NCBI RefSeq assembly: GCF_024763615.1
Contig: NC_077222.1
Location: 64,356,001-64,420,000 of the forward strand
Reading direction: 5' to 3'
Origin: Phlebotomus papatasi
Lineage: Eukaryota; Arthropoda; Insecta; Diptera; Psychodidae
Length of the DNA stretch: 64,000 nt
Part shown: positions 1 to 9,900 of the stretch, in pieces
Numbering within the stretch: position 1 is the stretch's first letter
Layout: the number at the start of each line of letters is the position of its first letter
Made by a program: the position numbers and the translations under genes
Notes under the pieces: generated by a model
What the model saw: only the letters and a program-made list of their open reading frames with translations
Databases searched by the model: none
What the model was told of the DNA's origin: nothing

Positions 1-431
1 ATTTTGACATTTCCGTGCATCATCAAAGAGTTTTACGCTTGGGGACTTGGGATTGGGACTCGGTTTTCTAAGAAAGGAATAATATAATATAGTTTTACTG
101 CAAGTAAATGAAAAAGTATTTCCTAAGGTTCTGTTGCAAATTTTTTTTCAAGTGTAATGACCAACGCACAATAAATTTTGTTTGTAAACATGTTTTTGAC
201 ATTTGAATGAGAGTGAGTGAGATCTAGATCTAGTCATCTCACTTATCACAATTTAAGCAATAAAAAAAAGAACTTCCTACAAAAAAAAGAATTTATAGAT
301 TAATCGAAACAATATTAATGATTTTCCCCTATTTTTCTTTTAAATACATATTAAAAAAAATATTGTGTTTTGTTCCATTGTTATAGTTATTTTCTGTGAC
401 ATTTTATTACTAAAAAACTTTTCTTTTACAG
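1..431. other. AT-rich upstream or intronic DNA
   Basis: No coding region is supported here. The stretch ends in a pyrimidine-rich tract and AG at 430-431, a good splice acceptor just before the BED-finger exon, so it is probably intron or 5' flank of that gene. An upstream non-coding exon would lie outside or early in the window. Confidence 0.4.
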
Positions 432-3400
432 TATAGTACAAATAATGGCCGAAAATATGAAGACAGAAGATTTCCAAAAGTGGAAATATACAAGAAAAAA
501 CAAACCAAAAAATTCTTGTCATAACTTTTTTAAAACTGTGGGAGATTCGGATGATCATGTTATCTGCGAATTTTGTCAATGGACTTGCAACAGAAATGCA
601 ACGAGAATGACACAGCATCTCATCAAAAAATGTAGAGAAATTCCAGAGGAGATTAAGCAAAACCTGGAAGCACACAAAGGATCTGGTAAGTTCAAATAAT
701 TTTTAATTTACGTTTAAGCTGGGAACCTAGATTTAAAGGCCAAAAAGTATATTTTTCATAATGAAGTCTCATACCTGTAAGAATCCCTAGGTATAGAGAG
801 AATTTTAATCGAGAACTTTACAAATATTCCATGCTTGTGAGTTTTTAAAACAAAGCAAAACCAGTGATAAGCGCAGATAAGCCAATAGTAGTTTAGATTA
901 TTCACGGGAAACCTCAGAATGCTTGCAGAATATGAAGATAATTCGCTCAAATTCGCTGTAGTTCTTCCTATTTTATCGTGATTCTTTATAATTGAGCGCT
1001 TTTTGTGGAATTTACAAAGGCTTTGACGCCCAAATCTATCGATAAATCGGATGACATTTTGCCAAAATTCCCAATTGAGAGAGAGTCGACTGTATAAAAA
1101 ATCTCATCTCAAAGGAACTTGACTCTGTCCACACTGAGAAAAAAATGGGGATGCGATTAAACTTTTTTCCTCATAACTTTAACACTTTATGTGTAAAAAT
1201 ATATCAACATTTTTTAATGTTAATTTTACACCTTTTTAAGGGTAAAATTAACATGAAAAGGGGTAACTTTAACCCCTAATACACCTAAAAAGCGTAATAT
1301 TTACACCGATTTCGGATTAATACTGCAAGGTAAAATTAACATTTCCGGAATGTTATTTTAACTTTTTCGGATTTCTCTCACAGTGCAAGAACTAGACAGA
1401 ATTTTAAAACATTTTATCGAAATATTGCCAGTCACAAAAGTGTTTGTGCTAGTAGTTGTGGTGGAAAATTAACAAAGTTATCGTTTTAAAGATCATTGTG
1501 TTATTAATAATTTTATATTGAGTAACTTGTACACTCAGCTCTTCGACAACCAAAAGACAGTTATCGAAAACTTTAATATGCATTTTTATCTGTCATTTTT
1601 AGTACAAAGCGCAATCTTTCGGTTGTCGGAGAGCTGTGCGTATTTTATATAGGTATAAAATATGGAAAAACATAATTTTTTTCGCATAGAGATTTCATTA
1701 ATTTCATTAGGTGAGTTAAAAATTATAAATTTAGTAATTGTATATTTGTTAATCTTCATTTTGTAGAAATGACATCAGAAAAAATCAACAATTTGAAGAC
1801 ACATTATGTTCATTTAAAGAAAGAAATCGAAGAATCGACTTCTAGTGGCATGGAAATTGAGGAAATCTTTGAGGTAAAACGGCCTTTATGTCCTAGCATG
1901 CAATTTATTGATAGAATAGTAGAGAACACTCCCGTTATTGACAATAACAAATTCTATACAAATTCGGAACAGAACTATAAAGAGCCCGCTCTCGAGAATG
2001 CTCATCCAGATCATCTATATGCCATTCCCCAAGATTGTGACAACGCACTTCCAGTAATTCAGAATGATGAAGATTTGAATCACGAAGGATCCTCCGAAAA
2101 CCTTTTGATACGTCCTCCTTCTCCCAAAAGGAGAAAGATCCTGCCAGTTTCAACGGAAAATAGTAAAATAATCTCTGCTGCAGTGTCCTCAGCGATGAGA
2201 ACTGTCCACGAAAAAATAGAGAAGTTAAAATATGAAACTTTCAAGAAAAAAGACGAAAGTAACAATATAAATGAAGCTTTCTCTAATTTTATAAGAGTTG
2301 CTTTAAACAAAATGACAGATGAAGAGGCTCATAATGCCAGGAAAAGACTACTTTCTGTACTCTATGAATGAATATTGAAGTAAAGAAGTAAGAAAAATTT
2401 ATTTCTGGTAAGACTTATTTTTGAAACACTTTTCCATGAGGTTCAATCAGTTCAATGAATTTTAACACGATTTTTTTTACTTATGTAACTTTAAAGAGAA
2501 TAAAATAATCTAATCTGCATCATTGATATAAAGTGTGTAAATTTGGCGTACACTCACATTTACGATAGCTGACCCGGATGATTAGGAGGTTTTAACCCTT
2601 TAAGGACGATTGGAACACCGGTGTCCCATAAAGAAAATAATTTTTCCTGACTAAAGTTATTTTTTTCTTATGTTTGTATGTAATTGTAAAGTAGAAGGTT
2701 GATGGAATCTAGAATATTTTTTGCAATCCTCTAGCTATTTGCTATATAACTATAGGGGGGTAACTGGATCGTTTTCCGAAGAGACTTAAACGCTTGTTTT
2801 TGGACTGATGAAATTCTTTTTTACTTCTTCTAAATCCATAGAATTATTCACTGTTTCATTCAGAAACATAGTATAAAAAAATTATCAAAAATATTAAAGA
2901 AAATTTATAAAATAATGATAATACTGAAATAAGTCAGCATGTACTAATTGGGTGGCCTTTTCACTAATTCACTTTTAATTAAACCTTTGGATTTAAAATA
3001 CTTTTTTCACAAGGAAAAAAGCAATTTTTAATTTAAAAGCAATTTAAATTAAAAATTGCATTTTTAAAAAAGCAATTTAATTTAAAATTGTTTAATTTAA
3101 AGTTGTTGAAATTCAAGTTGTTGAATTTACAGTTGTTGAATTCAAAAATTGTTGAATTTTTGTGTGTAAACTCAAAAATTGTTGAATTTTCATTTTATTT
3201 CGTTTATTTTAGTTTTTTTTGCATTTTTGGACATTTGTAGTGTTTTCTCCTGTACTCGAGATCCTCCCTAATGCGAGATAATTACATCTGATGCTCGGAT
3301 CTTCACGATATACTTATTATGCATATAAATATTTGATGTTCTACTTTGCACAATGAAAAACATCTCGACTGAAGTATATGTCTTAAATAGAAATTCAACA

Positions 3401-6250
3401 ATTTTTACACAACTTTTGTTTAAAAATTCAACAACTTTGGTTGAAATACACAAGGCTACACACTATAATAGTGTGAAAAATAATGATCAAACTATAATAG
3501 TGTTAATTTTTGATCATGTGACAAAAATACCATAAAGTTGTGTATTTTTTCACACTATAATAATGTGAAAACTATAATCATACTATAATAGTGGTAATTT
3601 TTAGAATTTTTCAACAGTTTTAAATTACAAAACATTGTTGAAAATTTTTATGACTATATAGTGAGAAATTTTACACAGATCGCAATTAAATAATTAATTT
3701 ATCCGATTTCACACTATTAGTGTTAAAATTTTACACATTTTCAAATTAAACAACGTTGTTGAAAATTTTTCCACTATAATAGTGGTAATTTTCAATCACG
3801 TGACAATAAATTACCAAATTATTGTGCATTTTTTAAACATTTTTAAATTAAACAACTAAAATGATCGATTTTGCACTATAGTAGTAAAATTTAACACATT
3901 TTTTTACTGTGTAGCTGTCATTAGCGAAAATATCACTGCTAGAAAATTTTTAGTGAAGAACCCAGCTGGCACAATATTGAAATGAGTCGATTACACTCAC
4001 TTATTTAATGGATAAAAATATTATTTTTGCTTTTTCTCAAACTTGAATAGTTATCTTATGTTACTGTAGTCGTAGTGACTATATTACGAAAATAAAAATA
4101 AAAATACTATTTGAAGTGGATTATCTGGTTAGCTTAGTCATAAACGATCCAGACGATCCAGATAGCGAAGCGCCCGGAATAGTACACTTGACTGTATAGT
4201 AAATTTTTAGGCTCAAAAATGACGAATTTTTAAATTCATATATTGAAAACTGTTTTTTATACTTCCAATTTTTTTTTATGTAAAACCGTTTTGGAAAAAG
4301 AAACTACAATACTCAAACATAATATTTTTCATTAGAGTGAAAATTGTCAGTCATTAGTGTCATCAGAAAAATTACTTAAATTTTTGGGCTATTTTTGTCC
4401 CTATCGTTCATAGAGACAACAAATACACAAAATCAGACTGTTTGCTTTTCGAAGGTTATGTAAGATGTTTTACAAGTTTTGTTTATCGGTTTCATTTTCA
4501 TTGCTAATTTTCGGTCAGCGAAAACTGTCTCGTCGTTAAAGGGTTAAGGTTTTGTAAATAGGTATAAAATTCTATATAAAAACGATGTCACAAAACAAAC
4601 AAGCAGAAAAAATCAAAATTGATCAGCAAAAAATCAACTTTGATCAATACAGTAGAGTTCCTCAAATTTGAACATTTAGGGGGGTTATAGATGACATTTC
4701 TCACTCCTCAAATTTGAACAATATTTTCAACAACGTAACCGAATTCATGTTAAATTCAGTTTTCCTAAATTTTGGAAAATAACTTTAGAGAATTTTAACA
4801 ATTGAATTTATTGTTAAATAGGTGGAATTTGTTGAGGAAATTAATAAAATACGACAATATTGAGGAAACACCAGAGAAAAATAGTTCTAATTCAAACTCC
4901 ATGCAAAATTTCTTTCACATAACCTCATATTTTATATTTTGAATGCAACCGTCATTCAAATTTGAGGAGTTCAAATTTGAAGAACTCTGAAAACTCTGAA
5001 AATTTCATGCCAAGTTTTAGCAAATGGAAAGAGATTTTCAAGAAAATTGTACACGGTGATGACCTTTGTTCTTTCTTCTCCTTTATTCTCTCATACGACA
5101 TAGGTCATCACCGTGTACAATTTTCTTGAAACAATTTTCCTTGACCGAAAACACACTTAAAAGAGATTTTCATTTCAACTGAAATCACCTTAGATATTAA
5201 TCGTAAAAACTAGACAAGTTTATTTTCTAAATCTGAGTCATATTCTAAAGTTGTTATGTGTAAAAATGTTACACAATTAACATGTGAGCAGCCGAATTTG
5301 GTTAGATAAGATTTCTTATTTTTTTATGAAAACATACTTTTATGGCCTTCTATTCTAGGCTTTCCTTAAATTTCACTTGATATAAAGTTTATCTTCACAG
5401 ATTCCACAGATTTATTTCCTAAAAATGATACTACTTCGGGCACTGTAAGTGAGTCTCAAAGTCAAAATCTAGAAGAAGCTCCCGACCAAGGTTCATCTAC
5501 TGATTCAGAATCGACATATAAAATGTCTGCAGAAGAGAAGGTAAGTTGTTTTGAATTCTGTAATTTTCGTGACATTGTCACGACGTCACGAGTCATTATA
5601 ACCTCAAATTTACCAATCAAATGAAGTTACTTTGAAAATGGAAGTTCCAAAAGTTTTCCAAAATTTTTGAAATTTTCCAAAATAGCGAAAACCATTATTT
5701 GATCTTGGACTAATGCGAAAGTATTTGGAATATAGGATTTAGATTTAAATTAGGACCTCAAGAACAATCGCAATGCTGATGCTGAGATGCTTTATCATAT
5801 CATTTAATTTTAAAATAATATTAATATTTTTGTATTAATTAATTTTCTCTTTTATTTCAGAAAAACATTGATGAAAAACTTACCAGAGCATTCTATTCCT
5901 CACCCGCTTCTTTAAGATTGTTTGATAACATCTACTTTAGAGAAGCAATAAAGATCATGAATCCTCACTACGAACTCCTAAGCAAAAAAGAACTTCGTCG
6001 AATTAGAAGAGCTCAGCTGCAAAATTCTACCGCATCGACCAGATCACGTAGGACACGTAGGACTCATTCCATGATTGATCGCATTCCACAGAACTTCTTT
6101 GAATCGCCCCCAGAAATGTGAATCTTGAGTCTTCATTTCCTGGACTATCCCTGGGGCGCTGAAAAAAAGCAACAAACTAAGAAGCTGATGTATTATCCAT
6201 TATCTCCCGATATTATCCTCATTTTTTATTAACTCTTTTGAAATAAACAC
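432..6250 (+). CDS. BED zinc-finger protein, hAT-derived, with two alternative 3' ends
   Basis: The start ATG at 445 lies 13 bp after a splice acceptor. Exon 445-685 encodes a BED-type finger with Cys41, Cys44, His58 and Cys63 and ends in phase 1 at a GTAAG donor. It can join in frame to exon 5401-5540 and then 5861-6121, giving 213 residues. The last exon (residues 128-213) contains AFYSSPASLRLFD and FREAIKIMNPHYEL, which match the conserved stretch that follows the BED finger in hAT transposases; a basic Arg-rich tail follows. AATAAA lies at 6242. No hAT catalytic core is present, so this looks like a domesticated or decayed hAT N-terminus rather than an active transposase. The role is probably DNA binding in the nucleus. 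Splicing is inferred from GT/AG sites and phase only. Confidence 0.6.
860..1093. repeat. Dispersed MITE fragment related to 20446-20679
   Basis: About 150 bp at 940-1093 closely match the MITE at 20446-20679, including the right end GAGAGAGAGTC then GACTG followed by TA. The left end is missing or diverged. Just upstream, CCAGTGATAAGC belongs to another family also seen at 34624. Confidence 0.5.
1132..1385. repeat. Possible short MITE
   Basis: The ends form a loose inverted pair (CACTGAGAAA at the left, TTTCTCTCACAGTG at the right). The inside repeats the words GTAAAATTAACAT and TTTTACAC in both orientations. There is no coding content, and no clear target duplication was found. Confidence 0.35.
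1767..2371 (+). CDS. Alternative terminal exon of the BED-finger gene
   Basis: An acceptor (TTTTGTAG) precedes 1767. The exon opens with two bases that complete the phase-1 codon left by the 445-685 exon, giving GAA and then MTSEKINNLKTHYVH. The joined product is 281 residues. The segment is acidic and Ser-rich, contains a likely nuclear localisation stretch (PPSPKRRKI), and ends with an amphipathic segment (FSNFIRVALNKMTDEEAHNA) that loosely resembles a BESS motif; that comparison is tentative. AATAAA at 2499 supports a separate 3' end. It could be a separate gene reusing this site, but the exact phase match favours alternative splicing. Confidence 0.5.
2592..4547. mobile_element. TTAA-flanked non-autonomous element, piggyBac-like
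   Basis: TTAA stands at 2592-2595 and again at 4544-4547. The inner ends are inverted repeats: CCCTTTAAGGACGA at the left, and the right end reads CCCTTTAACGACGA on the other strand (one mismatch). TTAA targets and CCY-starting ends are typical of piggyBac-type elements. No transposase frame is present. A small relative with the same ends lies at 16363-16489. A pogo-type element is nested inside. Confidence 0.6.
2745..4198. mobile_element. Non-autonomous pogo-type element nested in the TTAA element
   Basis: Both outer parts match the pogo-type transposon at 27054-29245. At the left, GCTTGTTTTTGGACTGATGA occurs in both. At the right, AACCCAGCTG and the AATAAAAATAAAAATAC region correspond. The transposase is missing. 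The middle (about 2960-3905) is filled with short repeats such as GTTGAATTT and CACTATAATAGTG. Exact ends are uncertain; the right end reads GACTGTATAG. Confidence 0.45.
4648..4989. repeat. Short MITE with CTCAAATTTGAAC ends
   Basis: The left end reads CAGTAGAGTTCCTCAAATTT after TA. The right end has AAATTTGAAGAACTCTG, its imperfect inverse. No coding content. Confidence 0.4.
5038..5129. repeat. Perfect 28-bp inverted repeat with 36-bp spacer
   Basis: Arm 5038-5065 (starting TCAAGAAAATTGTACACGGT) is the exact inverse of 5102-5129. An RNA from either strand would fold into a long hairpin. It lies in the intron of the BED-finger gene. It could be a tiny foldback element or a small-RNA hairpin. 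Confidence 0.6.
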
Positions 6251-6727
6251 AAAATCAGGAAAAATGGATTAAAATTTTAGTATATTATCGATATTGTCGG
6301 TTTTGTTCAATTCGATATTATTTTGAATTAAATGCTAGATTTGAGAGAGTCTAGGGTCGAGTCTACACATATGGACAGATTAAGGGTAAGTATAACGGTT
6401 TGTAATTCGTTTTATTTTTGACTAAATAAAATGAAATTTTAAGTGTAAGTTCTTTAATATAGCTCCTTTCGATAACCTCCAGCGAATTTATTAAAATATT
6501 CCCCTAAGCTCCCCAAATAATTTGGATCTTCTGATCATATCAAATTCTCCACTTTTGGACATTTTTACACACTTATGGATGCTCATGTACACACTTATGG
6601 ACACAAGTTAAAAAATGTTAGAAATCCAAATTATAAAAAAATAGTGAAAGGGAAGATAAGTAAAATACTATAATTTTAAGCAAGTTCATCAACTTTTATT
6701 AATTTTTTTTAGCTTTAAATTTTTTTG
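6251..6727. other. Non-coding flank before the retrotransposon
   Basis: No gene is supported. The words ACACACTTATGGA and TATGGACACA occur near 6570-6605, and a related inverted word (TCCATAAGTGT) appears near 13025-13055, so this may be the split half of an older repeat. Otherwise AT-rich. Confidence 0.3.
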
Positions 6728-6731
6728 GACA

Positions 6732-6914
6732 TGTGGTCAGACGGGACGGACGATACTTAGGATAATTGCCGCGAGATGGCTTATAACAGACGAAGACGGA
6801 CGAACAACGAAGGACAGACAGACTTGAGTTGGACGCCAAAGAGAGCGGACGAAATAAAGAAAAACGTAAAAAGCTGTTCTGAGTGTTTTAATTCGAATTG
6901 AAATGGAGTCTACA
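6732..6914 (+). repeat. 5' LTR
   Basis: This 183-bp repeat has TG...CA ends and is identical by eye to 11746-11928. AATAAA lies in GACGAAATAAAG. The gag-pol ATG (6903) falls inside its last 12 bases, which is unusual. Confidence 0.85.
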
Positions 6915-9900
6915 ACTTCAGGTGTGGGGTTGAGCTTGGCTCCCAGCCTGGAAAAAATGAGTGAAGTGAGTGAAATCCTGAGTGAAATGGGGGAAGAAGT
7001 TCCGCCCACAGCATCGATGATGCAGATTCGAAAAATTTTCAAGAGAGTTGTCGTGGGTTTGCCGATGGCGGGAAAATGCAGAAAAGACGCCAAGGGCTTT
7101 TCTGCTGGAGACTCCCCTGAAAACTTACCAAATATCAATCAAAAAGCCGACACAGATTCAGGTGTTGAGAGTGCGTCCAATTATGAGGAAACAATGCAAG
7201 CGAAGCCCCAAAATTCGGTGGAAAATTATGCTGAATCGAGCGTCAGTGTTAATCACCTCGAAAATGGCGTCCCTTTCCCTGACAACGTTAATGTCATTGC
7301 AATTTTGGGTGGATTATTGCGCGCCTTGAGTGTCTCAAAGAGTGAAAATCAGCTAAAATGCTCATTCAAAGACATTGAGAATGCAGTGGAGCATTTTTCT
7401 GGAGATGATGGATACAAGATCCAGCAGTGGATTGAGGATTTTGAATTAGTGTGTGACGACTTCGAAGTGCCACCAAAATCCCGTTTGGTTTTTGCCCGGC
7501 GTCTTATTGATTCTGGCCCAGCAAAAATCCTCACTCGTACTCAACGCTTCAGAGAGTGGAGAGATTTGAAAACAGCCCTCATCAAAGAATTTGGACAGCA
7601 TGAGACTGTGAGAGAGGTGTTGAAAAAACTCAAGCAGAGGATAAAGAAGCAAGATGAAACCTGTCAAGAGTACGTTTTGGCCATTCAAGCCATGGTTTCC
7701 GGATACCCTATTCCGGAAGAGGATATCATTTGCGCTATCATCGAGGGACTTCAGGATCAATCATCAAATATCTCGATGATTGCAGGCTGCAGGACTTTGG
7801 ACGAATTGAAGTTGGCAATGCGTCGCTACGAGAGAAACATTTTGAAGGATCCTTCTTCGAGTGGGGACACATCCAAAGCCTCTTTGGTTTCCGATGTTGC
7901 TGCTAAGAGTGGAAATAAACCCCGTTGTTATAATTGCTCTGAGCCTGACCACATTTCCTGGAGATGTCCAAAGCCTAGACGTGAACGTGATCCGGATTGC
8001 CCACTGTACAGGAAGCCGAAGACTACAGCAGCAGTTGACGATGGGGAAAATGGGAATTTTCAAGAGGGTGACGAGACTAAGCCACTTCTTTCTCATCAGC
8101 CGGTAAGTGTGACGTTCAATCCTGGTTCTGGTTTGGGGATCACTATCAGTCTCTCTTCTCTGTTGGATACGGGCAGTCCAATTAGTTTAATTCAAAGGTC
8201 AAAAGTGCCAGAGATGCTTCTGCCTCAACGTGAGTGCACAATTTTACCTTATCGGGGACTAAGTGGGGTTAAAATTGAAAGCTTTGGAAAAATTATTTGC
8301 TCAGTGCAACTGCTAAAAGTTTGCAAATCCATTGAATTAATTATTGTCCCTGACAAAGTGTCCCCATTTGAGATTTTGTTGGGCAGAGATGCTTTGAAGC
8401 TACTGGGGATTCAATTGACATTTATGAATAGGGAGTTTGTACCCAAGAAGCCTGAAAATTTCTCAAAAGAAAAGAATTTGACAATGTGTACTTTGTCCAA
8501 TTATAAACCGGCAGATGGAGTTGGCTTTGAAACTGCAAAGAATTTGCTTGGTGAATTGAAGAGTGAAGTTAAAATTTCAGATCTGAGTAAAGTTGAGGAT
8601 CAAAATATTTTAAATGAGGGGAAGAGGGAAAACAATTTCAGTGGGAGGCAAGAGAAAGATCAGTTATTCGAGAGCGAGAGAGAGAATAAACTGAGTGAAA
8701 TAAAGGAAGTAGTTTCTCTTGAAGAGGTTCAGGAATTTGAGCATAATGAAGGGAGTGAAACTGAAGAAATTAGTGACGTAGAAGATGTATTTGGGGATGA
8801 TGAAACCTTGCTGGCATTTATTATTGAATATTCTGAAGCAAATAGTTTCACAAAGCAAGACGATTTTATTGGAGCTTTGGTTGATGTGAGCATTTGTCCA
8901 GATTTGTCTGAAGAATGCCAAGATAAATTGAGAGTACTTGTCCAAGAGCATTATCATGACAAATTTTGTGAAGAGAGAAAATCTGATAATTTTGAAATGA
9001 AAATTCGATTGACAAGTGATGTCCCTTTTTATTTTCGCCCACGTAGACTGGCCTATTCTGATAGGGAAAAAGTTCGCGAAATTGTCAACGATCTGTGTGA
9101 GCAAGGAATAGTTAGGCCAAGTGATTCTCCTTATGCTTCACCAATCGTTCTTGTAGACAAGAAGAGTGGAGATACACGAATGTGTGTCGATTATCGTTCG
9201 CTGAATAACCTCACGGTTAGGGATAACTATCCACTTCCGCTAATTGAAGATTGCCTAGAGCATTTGAGAGGCAAGAGTGTTTTCAGTCTGATTGATTTGA
9301 AGAGCGGTTTCCATCACGTGAAGATGGCTGAAGATTCCATACAGTATACTGCATTCGTAACACCAGAGGGCCAATATGAGTACTTGCGAATGCCATTTGG
9401 GCTCAAGAATGCCCCCAGTGTATTTCAGAGATTTATTACAAGAGTTTTGCGGAAGTTCATTGAAGGAGGGCAAATAGTGGTGTATATGGATGACATTCTA
9501 TTAGCGAGCGCTAATTTCGATGAGCATTTGAAAACGCTAGAGCAAGTACTCTCCTGTTTGGCAGAGAATGGGTTGATTATTCAAATGGGAAAGTGCAAAT
9601 TGGGGTATTCCTCGATCGAATATTTGGGATACCAGGCATCTTCAGAGGGAATTCGTCCTAGCGAGGACCATCTGAGAGCTATCCAAAACTATCCAACGCC
9701 ACAGAATGTGAAGGAAGTCCATTCTTTCGTGGGACTTTGTGCTTATTTCCGGAGATTTGTTCCAGGATTTTCAAGTATTGCTCGTCCCTTGCTGTCTCTA
9801 CTTAAAAAAGATGCGCGATTTGATTTTGATGATTCTTGTGTAGAGGCTTATGAGGGGTTAAAGAGGCGTTTGATTTCTTCGCCAGTTTTGGCCATTTACG

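Noticed and set aside
7861..8106. Alternative frame in gag suggesting a programmed frameshift
   Set aside because: Gag and pol are already in one continuous frame, so no frameshift is needed.
8664..9104. Minus-strand 146-codon frame within the retrotransposon
   Set aside because: Shadow of the gag-pol frame with no domain or start context.
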